Below are positions 25,804-38,142 of a stretch of 64,000 nt of DNA, in pieces; the first letter of the stretch is position 1; every line of letters starts with the position of its first letter. The stretch covers positions 620,001 to 684,000 of the forward strand of contig JAJJXM010000008.1 in assembly GCA_024516155.1 (NCBI GenBank). The letters run 5' to 3'. The notes below the pieces were generated by a model that ran no database searches, had not been told where the DNA came from, and worked only from the letters and a program-made list of their open reading frames with translations. Both the position numbers and the translations under genes were made by a program. The DNA is from Pyronema omphalodes (Eukaryota > Ascomycota > Pezizomycetes > Pezizales > Pyronemataceae).

Positions 25804-26116
25804 CGCCCTGGCCTCATGGTTATCGTCAATTGGAGCGGATAGTATCGAAGATAATTTCAACTTTTCTGATCAAGAAGAAGAAAAAGAAGGAGATGATGAA
25901 AATGATATTTTCAGTGACGCTTATAGTGACGTAGCAACCCAAGGATCTGAAGGGGATGAATTAGAAGTAGTAGCAACAGAGAATGAGTTGAAGTTATCAT
26001 CTTCATCACCATCATCGTCTAAGTTATCTTTGAATTTTTCGTTGTTTACGGATCCGGATATACCTGGATTGGAGTTTGAGGAAATTAAGACGGTGGATGA
26101 TGTCGGCGATGGGTGA
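25760..26116 (+). other. Acidic open frame leaving PEX5 exon 3 in another phase
   Basis: This frame is open for 118 codons with no ATG start suited to independent translation. It overlaps the PEX5 terminal exon and continues 104 codons past the PEX5 stop (25801-25803). The peptide begins NALASWLSSIGADS after the PEX5 stop, is rich in Asp/Glu/Ser, and ends FEEIKTVDDVGDG. It could be reached by an acceptor at 25758 (intron of only 42 bp) or by +1 slippage on CTTTTAAC at the stop. It could also be an untranslated 3' region of biased composition. Confidence 0.3.
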
Positions 26117-26637
26117 TGTGGGTGATGAGTGATTGGTGATGGTGATGGACGATGAGTATGAGTATGGGTGGAATTTTGTAGAGTCTTTTAAGCGATGTTT
26201 TTATAGTTCCTTTTTTTTTATTTATGTTGTGGTTTATGTTTACGTTTATGTTGAAATTGATGATTATACGCGTAATGAAGCTCTTTTGGATACAAATAAA
26301 GTTTGCATGTGTAACTTGATGTGATTGTTCTTGTTTATCGATTTTGTGTTATATATTAATGGATGATTTCATGTGATTTGTAATATATCGCATCTTGTAT
26401 CGTTTTATTTTTTATTTATTATTTTTTTTGTCGTCCCGATTTATTGTTACTAGAGCGATTTGAGGAGTTGATAAGTTATACGTATCTTTTTATATCCTTT
26501 TATATCTTTTCATTTTTTCTATCCTTTACATCCTTTCGTAATCACAATATCCCCAATATCACCAATAACCCATATCATCCACACCACCCTCAGCTCCACC
26601 TACCACCCCACTATCACTCTCATCATCTCCCTTCCAG
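26117..26637. other. Short AT-rich intergenic stretch
   Basis: No gene is seen. T-rich and TTTATG-rich sequence probably holds the PEX5 3' end. CCA/CAC-rich sequence follows immediately before the first hAT-like element. Confidence 0.5.
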
Positions 26638-27502
26638 CAGAGTTAGCCATGGTCCGTCAAGGACGGTGGACCGGACGGGATCACCCCGGTTGTCTGGTCC
26701 CGTCCATAACTTCGGACGGACAATCGCTATGTATGTGTGGTCCGGTCCCGTCCGCCAACTCAAAAAGACCGGACGGGACGCCAGGTGACGGCAGGACCAT
26801 GGGTTTCGGATGAGCTAGTTTGTTGAGGGCGATTTGGTATAGTTTTTAGGCGGAGGGTTCAAGTTTACCAGATACTATGGGCTGTGGCAGCGATGTTATC
26901 AGCACTGGTGACTGTAGTATGCTGCAGTTTGGTGAAGCTTTTACATCGCATTGAAGGTGCAAGCTCAAGAATAGGTTTGATTGTCTGTGGTTTTTGTTGC
27001 TTGATATTGGTTTTTTGCTTGGTGAAGTATGGTGCTGATGGAAATATGACTTCTATCTTAACTTCTTTCATTACCGCTGTAAGTCGAACATCAACAGCCA
27101 TGTCTCTATTCCCAACAGATTAGAAATATTACAATATCCTCATCATAGTCCCCTACACCTGTTTCTACCAGGACCAGAACACCCTGCCCGTCCTCCCAAC
27201 AGTCGTTTTCATTCAGAAAGGATGGGGAAGGAATCAGGATGCGGAGGAGAAGGGCTATTCTTGTTCATCATGTCAGCATAGTTTTTGTTTTGCGGGAAGT
27301 CTCTTATAGCTGGCTTTAACTCTAACACGTTCAATGCATTAGAAGTTTCTCAGCAAAACACCAACACCATAAACTGTGGTAAAAAACCGCCGGTTGCAAG
27401 TGGCCGGTGGTGACGCTGGTTGTGGTCACCTACGGTCACACGCGGTCCCGTCCATGGTGTCTCCAGGACGGAACCGGACCGGACAGTGCATGCAGAACTC
27501 TG
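26638..27502. mobile_element. Non-autonomous hAT-like element, copy A (865 bp)
   Basis: The element begins CAGAGTTAGCCATGGTCC and ends GCATGCAGAACTCTG; the tips are inverted (about 14 of 21 positions match). The subterminal DNA is filled with GGACCGGAC/GGACGGGAC repeats in both orientations, plus GGTCACCTACGGTCAC near the right end. The same layout, including an AAAAAGACCGGAC..AGGTGACGGCAGGACC block, recurs in copy B (28870-29762). Flanking 8-mers (CCTTCCAG and GCTTCATG) match at five positions only, so any target duplication has decayed. An internal frame from an ATG at 26893 (76 codons, to 27123) encodes two hydrophobic segments but no transposase. Confidence 0.6.
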
Positions 27503-27839
27503 GCTTCATGTTTATGATGGCTGGATAACCATTCAAGATGCAACGGATGCAAAATACCATAATTACTAATCAAAGAATTTGTGTATGTGATTTCGGCCGA
27601 GAAAATTCGAAAACAATAGTCTCTTTCTTAAAGTCTGGGGATTACGGGATGGCTGGTGAACTGTTGAGCTGCTTTTAGAAGGAGTATTGTATCACTCGGC
27701 CTAGACTCCTGGTTAATGGATGGTGAAATAAACCGGTTTGATAGATTGATACTTTTTTTTTGTAGGTTGATAAGAATAACTTTTGTAGTTGGATTGCATG
27801 ATTTGATTTGTGTCTTTGGGATGGGAAATTATGTTTCAT

Positions 27840-27914
<75 letters not shown>

Positions 27915-28869
27915 CCGTCGCTGTCTCAACCGTACCAGAGTCTATCTGGTTCTCCACGTGCAAAGTCTCCAATCAAAGTATTGTGAAGAGATAATGTCTG
28001 GAAAAAATAAAATATAAATGATAGGCCTTTTGATTTATCAGCGCTTAAAGCACCAGTTCTAATATATTCTCTTGCTTAAGTCTTATGGGTTGTTTGCATT
28101 TATGTAATAGCGACAGTGAACTACCGCGAAACATTGCGGTTTAGAAGGCTCTATACGGACCATCTTCCCAAGGAACTCATGTCACATGAGGTAACTACCG
28201 TAAATTATGATGAAGTGGATCATATGGAAAACTCCGACCCAGTGGACGTATTTTTGCGTCGCATTATTTTCGATGAGAAAATACAAGCTTTAAAACAATT
28301 ACAAAATGTTGTAGTTTAGCAAAGACATTATAAATAAGTATGTATTGCATATTCTTATGATTTTTCAGTTCCAAAAGGCGTAACGTAACGTTATAAGATG
28401 CGAACAATCAGCGCCAAGCTACTCGTACGTCCAGGATATGCCGGATAGTTTCAGGTTCGAGAACTACAAGGACCATTGTCCCTTCGAGATACCGAACACA
28501 TTTCCCTGTGCATAGATGTCGATAAATATCAGTCATGTAACGGAAACCATGATAGGATCTCCAAAACCAAAAACCTTGACACTGCGTTCCGTCCTCAAGC
28601 ATTCAGCTTATTGATCATGGGTTATCGTCAACATACAAGGACCCGGCACAAACTAGGATTACATGTTTCCGACTGCTTTACCACGATGGCTGACATGTGA
28701 GCTTGAGATAGCGAGAAAGCCATAAGGCAGCCAAAATCTGCGGCTTGTCCCAGGGAAATGGTTCATCCTTTGTGGGGGCTTAAAATCTCAGATGCACTTT
28801 GTTACGGATCTGGGTGGTAACTCGCGAAAACCAAAGTCTATTTGTAGTCGGCCTTTCGCGTAACACAAC
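27503..28869. other. Interval between the two hAT-like elements
   Basis: No supported gene is seen. It contains the 72-base T run at 27843-27914. A frame at about 28080-28319 reads somewhat like protein (ending IQALKQLQNVVV) but has no ATG at its start and no recognisable domain, so it is not called. Confidence 0.5.
27843..27914 (+). repeat. Poly-T tract of 72 bases
   Basis: An uninterrupted T run. Read on the minus strand it is a poly-A tail-like stretch that would lie at the 3' end of a reverse-oriented retroposed sequence to its right. No flanking target duplication or RNA polymerase III boxes were found. Simple slippage is the alternative. Confidence 0.9.
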
Positions 28870-29762
28870 CAGAGCTCCCCACGGTCCGTCCAGGACTGTG
28901 GACTGGACCGGACTACATGGTGTAGTCCAGTCCAGTCCAATGTTGTCGAGGACTGCAACCATGTAGTCCGGTCCAGGTTTCGAAAACAAAAAGACTGGAC
29001 CGGACTGTAGGTGACTGCAGGACCGCGGGTTTCTCGCTTATCCCTAAGCACTAGTGGGTCGGAAGTAGCAACCGCCGCTAACAGCGAGCTGACCACCAGA
29101 GAGGCCGCTTGCCGGTCAACAAAGGTGGAGCTAGAATCCTCCGGTGCAAATTTTTCATCTCGACGCGTGTTTGCCTCCACCACTGGGTAGTCCTGATGAT
29201 TCTCTTGGTACTCCATATGTAAAGAGTCTGCCAAATAAATCGTGCCGTAACCACCCCCCGCCCCCCCTTTCCCATCGCAGTGAAGCTTTTCCCATCTAAG
29301 CCTGCCAGTAATTGTCCTTTCCCATCCACCGCATCTGTTTCTTTTTTGTTTGCGAGACCAATGAACCTCAATTGTTTACAATTTTCCTGTTCTTTACAGG
29401 AAATTTGGGAAAATGGGGAAACATTAGCAAAAGTAATCATGAAACCTTTGGCAATTCATTTGGATTACTTAGGTCCGCTCTGAAATCGCAGTGATAAATT
29501 CTTGTAGAGAAAGATATAATAAGAATCACTGTTGAAATTTCTGCGCGCTCAAAAACTAAAACTGCAGTCACCCACGGTCACCCATGGTCACCTGCGAGTG
29601 ATTTTGTGTGACCTTATGGTCACCTACGGTCACCCACAGGCGGTCCAGTCCACCGTGTAAAAATGACTGCCAGTCCCAGTCCAAGCACCGGACCGGACCG
29701 TGATATGTGGTCCAGTCCGGTCCGTAGCCAGGACTGGACCGGACGGACCGTGGGGAGCTCTG
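28870..29762. mobile_element. Non-autonomous hAT-family element, copy B (893 bp) with intact 8-bp TSD
   Basis: The tips are CAGAGCTCCCCACGGTCCGT and its reverse complement at the right end. Both ends are flanked by the direct repeat AACACAAC (28862-28869 and 29763-29770), the 8-bp target duplication typical of hAT transposition. CAGAG-type tips also fit hAT. The subterminal regions are packed with GGACCGGAC/GGACTGGAC motifs in both orientations and with GGTCACCYACGGTCACC repeats at the right. No transposase is encoded, so it must have been moved in trans. It is homologous in layout to copy A. Confidence 0.85.
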
Positions 29763-29770
29763 AACACAAC

Positions 29771-32700
29771 AGTCATTGACACGCGGAGATTTGACGCACA
29801 ACATACCATCTGCCGCTATGAAAAGGTATGCGTATGTATCAGCCGAAACCAATTCACCACGGTTCGCCTCATCTAGGCGCTATGTGAAAAGAAAAAAAGA
29901 AACGAAAATAGCCGCTGTGAACAAACAAACTGAGCTGTACAAATACCTATCACGCGCGCGAAACGCAAAATATAGTAAGACATTATCTCTTAGGATTGAA
30001 ATAACCCCTGTAGGATTGGAATAAGAAAAATAATCTAGGATTGAAATATTGACAATGACAGTGCCTAATTGCTGCATATCGTCTACCACACTCTGCACTC
30101 GCGTTTGCTCCATGCATCATCATCGATATTTGGAGAACACCAAGCATGAATTGTATCCAGGGATGGATTTGCCTACACTCCACCACATGCAGGATTCGCA
30201 GGTAAGTACAGAAAGATCTCACTGTAAGCAAGGCTCGGATTAGGCACCACCATTTTGCTTATAGGTTGGATTCCTTACATAGATGTGGCTTGGCACGAAT
30301 GATAAGACATGACCTCATACTAAATTTATGTGGAATGCTAAAACATCCCAGCCACCCCACCAAATTTTTGGACTTTTCCCCAAGAAAAACCAGACTCGAA
30401 CCGTCCAGTCATTATGAGATCGTACGTAACATGTTTTGAAAAATTAAATAATCTTCTCAATAGTAGATTACTTAGCTTGACATACAAAACTACTGGATCG
30501 GCATTTTATTGCTTATACAGCAAATTGCTAAAACACTAATGGCTGATTAAGAGGGTTGGCTTAGGATACTACCAGCCTAATTGTACTGCCGAAGCCTGCA
30601 AGACAATCGAGCCATATCTACAAGGCTGCATTTGACTTAGGGCACGGTGAATCAATTCAACCCTTACCATTGTAATATGAATAGATATACAAATTTTACC
30701 AAGAGTATATTTCCCAACATTTGAAATATTGAATGATTCATGAAAATATTCATCCCAAGGAATGGCTAGTCGTTTTGAAAACTACAGAGATAGAGATACA
30801 TCGATTTCCCTCACGCAATATCTTATTCCTTTCTCGACGAAGCTATGTATTCATGTTACTAGTCTCACAAGGGTTCTTCTATTCTGTAGGAATCATTCAC
30901 ATTCTGTTTTCTTATGGCGCCCAGTGCGAATGGAGAATTATTTAGTCCAACTTTTGGCTGCACCATATCAGTTAGCAGCGGAATGATCGACATCAATCCT
31001 AGTTGGATTGACCGGCTGCCTGTTATGGTCGTGTGCTGCATCGGCGTCTCGGCAAATTCGGAAGGAGCTATCGGGGATAGCCTTTTTGTCGGCAAATACC
31101 CCATCAGCTGTAAACTTGGAGTACATAGTGAACTTCATCTCGATTTCACGAAAGCTCAAATTGCAGTCCAATACGGGATGCGCAACTTACATTGCCATAT
31201 TACTGATAAATATACTGGTAAACGTAAGCTCCGCGCACCAGGTGATTTATCCTATGTAGCTGCCTGGACTGTATTACAAAGCTCAGCAATGGCTAATGTC
31301 AGCAATCTCCCAAAGTATTGTGTTGCCGCGCCTGGACTTACCGGTTACGGAATTATAACTGGCATTTTGACATGCAGTTAGGAAAGCAATAATATCTGCG
31401 GCATGCTTAAAACAAGGATTGTCATTTTCTAACCAGCCGAAACATCTAATAGTCGCTACTTCGCTGCATAGCTGCCCCACTGTCAGTTTTCAGCCACCGG
31501 TGAAACTTCCCATGGATATGAGGATCGAAACCACTGCACCTTGGACGAGAGAATCCTACGGTAAGATTCATCGATACTGGTTTGATTACATCGAAATACT
31601 TGAAGACGTACTGAAGAATTCGACAAATCTAGAGCTAACAGTGATGGCGAATTTGTTATAAATCATGATATGTGAATTGCTAGAACATATTGAAATCACA
31701 GTGCTATCTCCGCGGCGCACAGACACTGTCGAATCATCCCACGTGGTTCTGTCAAAATCCATGACGTACAAATTTTAGTGGCGTGGGATGTTACTACTAG
31801 TGCCCGTGAAAGAACTATACTCCACAGTTGAGTACTGCAGACGTCTAAACTGCCGTCCGCCCAGAATCACCAAACGGTCCGTTCTAACTTTCAATTCACT
31901 AACCCCCGATTCTCGATAAACATACTTAGAATATTCGGCATAGCTACAACTCACAGTATTTCTACCATGAGATAACACGCTAAGTATCCTAATTAAAATA
32001 TCCGGAATGGGGTAGAACAGTTGCGATTCCGGGGGACTTGACCGATAAGTACAGGACTTATTTGACCGCCAGACATAGTACAAGGACCAACCCCGGCCAT
32101 ATCCCGCGCGTAATGAAGCGATCCGGGAACACTATCGAATGCTTCTTTCTAGGACAATTAACAAATGTTCCATAACCGTTCAATAATAAAGATAAGCGGC
32201 ATAACAATTTCTATTGCGAATCAGAACAAGCTAAATGGAGATTGACCACACAGTTCTTTCACTTTTATCTAGGCAAACAATAAAAATACAGTAGTTTTGC
32301 ATAAGCTGACAATCTGTATCAATCAAAATGCACAGGAATAATGCAAACTCATGTGACCATTAGTATCTGAGCCAGCCTGCTCCGCCACTCATCACTGCAA
32401 GTTATGTCCGCATTTTATGACTTCGCTGCCGCAGCACAAATTCGGCTACATCCGTTAGTTACCGTATGTTTCTTTTCTCGTTTGCCTCCTTTTATCGATA
32501 GGTGTATAAGATTTTGTATACCTGTGTCCAGCCCGAAAGCACTTTCCTTTCATGGTGCATAGCCCTGCTGCGAGAATGGGATTGAAACACTTCCACCCAA
32601 ATCTACATCTAGCAAATTCTCCTAGCACGATATTCGTGAGCCGCGGACAACGCAGGTTACAAGGCATATATTGAAGAGGTTTAGCTGCAAGTGAGCCTCA

Positions 32701-32909
32701 GATGAAACATCTAGGGCGGCGGTCATACAAGTGCAGCCATTTTTACCGGCTCGGACCAAGTAATGGGACAGTCCAAGATCATGAGCAATGATGGAAAAAA
32801 AAACTAGAAAAAGCCTGCAGAGCCTCCTTGGAGCCTCCAATGAAAATCAGTCCGCGATCTGCTATTTAAGTAAGATTCTTATATATTTGTTCTAGCAGAC
32901 TCCCGCACA
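29771..32909. other. Long interval without a supported gene
   Basis: Only overlapping short frames are seen. The longest (30914-31381, 155 codons) starts with ATG but shows no domain, signal peptide or splice support. AT-rich sequence with many short inverted motifs suggests degenerate repeat DNA. The last about 100 bp form the promoter of the zinc-finger gene, with a CTATTTAAGTAAG box at about 32861. Confidence 0.5.
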
Positions 32910-34120
32910 ATGTTATCCTATTGCTCAAGTCAGTCGGTTCCGGACAGAGACCTGTCTGAAGACGGACGAAGAGCCTCCTTGTATTTTCAGCTGAACTCAC
33001 CAAGACTCCCCCCTTCCCCACAATCCTTGGATTCCCGAGCACACCAACAAGCGGCCTCTTTGGAACTTTCCTATGCCCTGCGATTTACACACTCGGACTC
33101 CCGGAGTTCTTCGGAGGAACCGCTTTCCTGGCACTTAACTCCCGCATCTTCATCACTTGAAGGCTCTGAATCCTACCGTCGACATAACACTCATACCTCC
33201 TTATATCTCACATCCGAAATTTCATCCTCTGACTACAATAGCACCCTGATGGCCTCTAGTGGACTCGAAACGCCTCCGGGCTCCGCTAGATCATCTAGCA
33301 TCGACCTGGACCGTCAAGCACATTCTTATGCTCATCCAACCGGTTCTCTTCCGGGAGAATATCTTACCCACAACGATAATATGTATCAACTCTCTCATGA
33401 CCAGAGACACAACGCCGCTAGGGATATGGCGTATGCTTCCTACGGCGGGTCTCCAAGTATGTACAATCCTCACCGTAATTGAAGAGCTTCACTAATTTTC
33501 AGCCAACTCGCCGAACTCGCGATACCTCTACGCCCCATACAATCTCGATACCCGACCTCCTCCTTTGCCACTTCCTTACGAACATCGTACAGAGCTTCCG
33601 TCACTTCCATGGCCTCCCACTGCACCACCTAGAAGATATGTTGATCCCATACCTCAACTTAGTGGCCATCAAGAGTCATGGAACGACGATAGGCAAGCAG
33701 AAAGTGGTTATCGCTGTTCGAGTGCAAGATGCCGATATACAGCAAGCTCTCCAGAGCAACTAACGTATGATCTGATTCACAAAGTTGTATCCTATGCTAA
33801 CAGTTTTTAGGAAACATCGACAGAAACATCTGAAAATACACTACTGCCGGTTTTCTCCGTGTCCCCGCACAGAAGGCTTCGCCACCCCAAATGACCGTGA
33901 ACGACACGAAAAGAGCATTCATAAGATTCCTGGATTTTACTGGAAATGTCTCGATAGTAACTGTGGGAGCTATGGAAAAGAATTTAGTCGGCGCGACAAT
34001 CTCAAAGATCACTTGAAACGAATGCATCCGGTCCCCGACGGAATATCCGATAGTGAAGCCAGCGCAATGAGAAGTAGGTTGGCGGATACTTGGCGGTTTG
34101 ATAAGGGTGGGAGGACCTAG
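32910..34120 (+). CDS. C2H2 zinc-finger protein, putative transcription factor
   Basis: Three exons, 32910-33456, 33503-33764 and 33811-34120, with two 46-bp introns (GTATGT..TTTTCAG and GTATGA..TTTTTAG), encode 372 residues. Residues 1 to about 250 are Ser/Pro/Tyr-rich and look disordered (for example SSLEGSESYRRHNTH), as in many fungal regulators. Three consecutive C2H2-type fingers occupy about residues 255-350: finger 1 CSSARC...HRQKH, split by intron 2; finger 2 CRFSPC...HEKSIH; finger 3 CLDSNC...HLKRMH. All use the CX4C spacing seen in fungus-specific fingers. The protein probably acts in the nucleus on DNA, but the target is unknown. The long disordered N-terminus could serve as activation domain (inference). 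Confidence 0.85.
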
Positions 34121-37100
34121 ATTCATAAAGCCACATTTGTTTGCTATTGCATGGAGGAGTTATGGTTGTGAATGGTTGGGGTTTTCTGGATGGATTACGT
34201 ATGGAAGGGATTCACGGACGTTTGCAATATGGTTTGAATCATACCCGTGCGGGTTAGGCTGGTCGGGATGGAGTTATTTGCGCCTTCATTTTTTTTTATC
34301 GCATTTGAGGAAATAATGTTTTTTGGATATCCTTTGTAGTTTATTTGTGCTTGAAGAATAAAATAATGTTTCGAAAGGCTATCTTGAGTGTGGGGTAACT
34401 AGCGACTCCAAATGCAAATCATCTTTCTTCCTTTTTCCAATGTCCAATACGCGAATTTCAAGCTGCTAACTCCGAGCTTCTATTGCCAGGGATAACCTTA
34501 ACTAACCGGACTTAAATATCCAGTGCGGTGTTCGAACACCCGTATAGCCAGTTGAACCCGTTCATCCAACCGGTACCTGAAAACCTATATTAGCCCAGCC
34601 GATAGGCAACCGATTCAGGTGGAATGAAGATTTCACGGGCCGTCAAATACGGAAGCACGTAACAATGATATAGATATCTCTTTTGTAATTGCCGACAGTA
34701 TACATGAAACCAGTAATTATAGGTTACTCCATCAACCACTACTACCGAAAAACTAGTGCTGGGACCGGACCTCGCCAGTTTTTTGTCTCATGGATAGATA
34801 CAAACGCCGTCCTACCAGCATTCAGCGACTGCGTATATTCACAAAACCGGATCAAAAATGTTTTGAAGCTCTACGCATTTGGCGATGCCGTGAGCCTGAT
34901 CCCCGCAGGGTTGTCAAATCGTATATAATTTACCAGGGTGTTTCGATAGTACGTACCTACGTCTGCAGGTCATCCGCACTCCCCAACCCTCGCTGCGATG
35001 AGTACATGAGTCCGGGCGTCTTCGGTAGAAAACACTAATACTGTACCCCCGCCGGACGATCCCTATGATGGTTAGTAGGGAATGGAAGGGTTCCAGAACT
35101 AGTGGATCCGATCCGCGGTTCACATATGCTGCACTAAGTCGCTGCGTTGGGAAAGGCTTTGGGTTACCCGTGGTAATGGGTTCCGCATGTAGAAAGAACT
35201 ATATTCAGGGAAAACATTAGAGATTCGGCGATATTGAGATTATCCTTAGTTATGGTAACGTGGTTTATGAAAATACTTGATGGATTTTCTATAAGAGCTG
35301 AACTGTGGAGAGGTGTCTCAGCGCACACTCCATGCGCGTTTTCCGCGTACGAAAGAAAAGAGTGGTATGATAGACATCTAATAGCGGTCTAATCATGTAT
35401 TTCGAGAAATGAATGAAAATGTGCTGTTATTACGATATAAGAAGGAGGTACGAGATAGTCTCTTACCGCTGGCTACTTATGCATATTATCTAGCCGGCTA
35501 ATAATAACCCTCACTGACGCCATTCCATCTAAAGTATTTCACTAGGATCTTGAAGACGGAGTGCGAGTATGTGACGCAAATGCGGCCCATTACGATCCAG
35601 GGTATATCGTCTTTGGTAAAACCAAAATTGTGTTATCTTGTGGTGGTCAACATGATGGGATGGATATTAATCCAGTCTTGTGAGGAACGATTATATCTTC
35701 TCCCTTGTGCATTGGCCGAATCACCGATTCCATGTTCCGAAACTTCTGGAATCACTGTGTCCGTGCTTAATACGGTATACTCCGTGATACGTACAAACGC
35801 TTTGCATTTCAATCTTTCACTTCCGACTTGTTCTCCCCCCAGGCAGACCACCTGCGTTCATATGAAGTCCAGATAAGGTTCTCGCTAGGCCTGTATTTAG
35901 CGTAGGTAAACGTGCGGATCTGTGCACTGGCGTGCGCCTTGCCGTCCTATCCGCTGCAATAACCCGCTGTCGTCCACAGAGTCCCCACGCGTCAGGGATG
36001 ACAACAAAAGCTCCCCCCAACCCCTCGTTGTTGACATCCCATCTCCACTGCCGATCTCAATAAACTACCGAATACTCGGCATTCGGGACGCATCAAATAC
36101 GTGATGGGGCTTGACCTTACCATCGATGTTCATTGTAACCCAGACTACGCATGCATCAAGGCCGCGTTGGGGATCGAAACTTGTCATGCGAACTATCTAC
36201 AGAAAAATGGTACTTCCATTTTGAGAATACATCGCATGTTTGTCCCCATTTTTACCCCCAGAAATCTTACCGCCATCTATGTGCATAAAGTATTTCTTCA
36301 CCTGGATGGCTTGAATTCAATGACTCGTAATGAGAGGCCGGAATCGGAATAGTCACCGGGTCTAGTACGATCGAAACCACCTGATCCGATGGGGGTGATG
36401 CAGGAATGTTGTCATTCCGAGGATTTTATGCGAAAAAACCTAAGCTCTCTAACTTGATGCGTCCATAGAGATCTTCGTGTCTAAGACATTTACCAAACAC
36501 TCTGTCTGGTTCAAATTAATCATCACCTGGCGAGTTTGGATGTTCAATCATCGCTCGTCACTCTTGTGAGAGACATATCCTGAGATTTGCATGAAAACAC
36601 CTAGCGCTTAGCTCAAGTTATTTTTCGTTATTGTTTAAAATTAGTTGTACAAGGTAAGCTATTCAAGACGTAAGAAAAATCTTGAAGGTACCTGACTTCA
36701 TTTCGCTTGATACCTCGTTTATGCGAACGTCCCAGCATCATTGAAACACATACAGTGGGCCAAGACATTTGGATAGTATATGTTTTAGTTACACATGTCA
36801 GAGAGAGAGTCTTACATAAAAGCAAAGAAAAAAGAAAGCGTCATCCTTCGGCTAACGGTAGCAAACGCGGGCTGACTGACCGAATCACTGCCGTGATGGT
36901 CATTTCCGTTCCACAGCGCGCCTGCACGTCATATGAACCAAGCGCACACTGGCAGAACATCCTAGAAGAAATCCCAAACTATCCATATCTATGGGATCTG
37001 CAGAAAAAGCCTGGCATGCCATGTATGTATTGTTATTTCTGTTCAAGTTTTAACGGTCAGGGATGCAAGAAATGCAAAGCATCGCTGCTATCACATGAGA

Positions 37101-37690
37101 CTGAAGCGACTGAGTAAGAAAAATGACACATTGTAGCACTGTACTTTGAAGACTGGGGGTCATATCGCACACTTAGGTCTGAACCCTTGGGTATTTGATA
37201 AGGTTTTTCATCGCCACGATTTTTGAATTTACTCCTATACCAAGTCCCATAAACATTGAATAACCATGACTATAATACAATCATCATCGACAGATACTAA
37301 TTCCTCCGTAACAGCAATTTCGATGTTATAGTCAAGCCTGCATGCTAGTTTGGATTTGCAGCCAAGTCATTCGCCATCCTCGAAAAAGCCTTGTAATCCC
37401 CATAGTATACCCAACCCTAGAATTACTACTAGAAATTCTAAACACCTATCCTATTAATACCGTGGAGTAACTTGAACCTATGAAGCCATTTCGGTATTTT
37501 AGTTTCCATACTACGTATTCCCATTATATGAAGCTCACCATCACGTTGCATACGTTCAAAGAAAACACTCATTCTTCCATGACTTACCACAGCATTATCG
37601 CAGTCGCCATACGGACTTACCTTACTTGAGTGATCTACCTCACGACCTCTTAATATGCTTTATACATGGTACAGTAAATCTCTGTCGTCA
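34121..37690. other. Long interval without a supported gene
   Basis: Short frames only. One at 36707-37117 has an internal GTATGT...GGTCAG intron-like stretch and a Cys-rich tail but no family match, and is not called. No repeat longer than a few units was noticed. Confidence 0.45.
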
Positions 37691-37776
37691 TCCGTTATGG
37701 TGTAGTGGCTAGCATCGGCCGCTCTCAAGCAGAGCATTAAACCGGCCAGACCGGGGTTCAATTCCCCGTAACGGAA
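37691..37776 (+). tRNA. tRNA-Glu (anticodon CTC) with a 14-nt intron
   Basis: The acceptor arms TCCGTTA and TAACGGA pair perfectly and are followed by discriminator A. The D-arm is GTGTAGTGGCTAGCATC-like. The anticodon stem GGCCG/CGGCC encloses CTCTCA, a 14-nt intron after position 37, and C38, placing CTC at 34-36. The T-arm is CGGGG TTCAATT CCCCG. Fungal tRNA-Glu genes closely resemble this body. A T6 run follows at 37780. Confidence 0.92.
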
Positions 37777-37779
37777 TAC

Positions 37780-37785
37780 TTTTTT
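37780..37785 (+). terminator. RNA polymerase III terminator
   Basis: A run of six T on the coding strand begins four bases after the tRNA-Glu discriminator base, as expected for Pol III termination. Confidence 0.85.
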
Positions 37786-38142
37786 AACACTTTCGTTTTC
37801 AATCCTCACACATCCTTTTCAAAGAATTTCAGAATTTTCCCCATCATCGCCACCTCCAAGAATAGCAAACTCGCAGCACAATAATGGTATACAGTGACAC
37901 TCACCGAATTGAATACGAGTGATAACCTATGTTTATGACCTATCTTTCTTATTTTTTTTTTTTTTTTTAAATAATTTACTTTAGCAAACCCTATTTAATC
38001 AACAAAAGTATCCAACAAATAAAATCCTTCTCCACACAAATAATAATCAGATCCACATAACAAAACCATTTCTCATTAAACCCTCCCTCCATGTGAAGCC
38101 CAACAAGAAAAGATTTCACATCCATATCAAAAACCATCCACC

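Noticed and set aside
27675..27929. Lysine-rich or phenylalanine-rich frames over the poly-T tract
   Set aside because: Products of the homopolymer only.
30914..31381. 155-codon plus-strand frame with ATG
   Set aside because: No domain, signal peptide, splice signals or conserved motif; it lies in a gene-poor stretch where other frames of similar length overlap it on both strands.
35092..35107. AGAACTAGTGGATCC resembling a cloning-vector polylinker
   Set aside because: A 15-base match with no polylinker sequence on either side; most likely coincidence.
36707..37117. 136-codon frame with Cys-rich tail and an intron-like GTATGT..GGTCAG
   Set aside because: No recognisable family; the Cys-rich part lies inside the intron-like stretch, so the two readings exclude each other.
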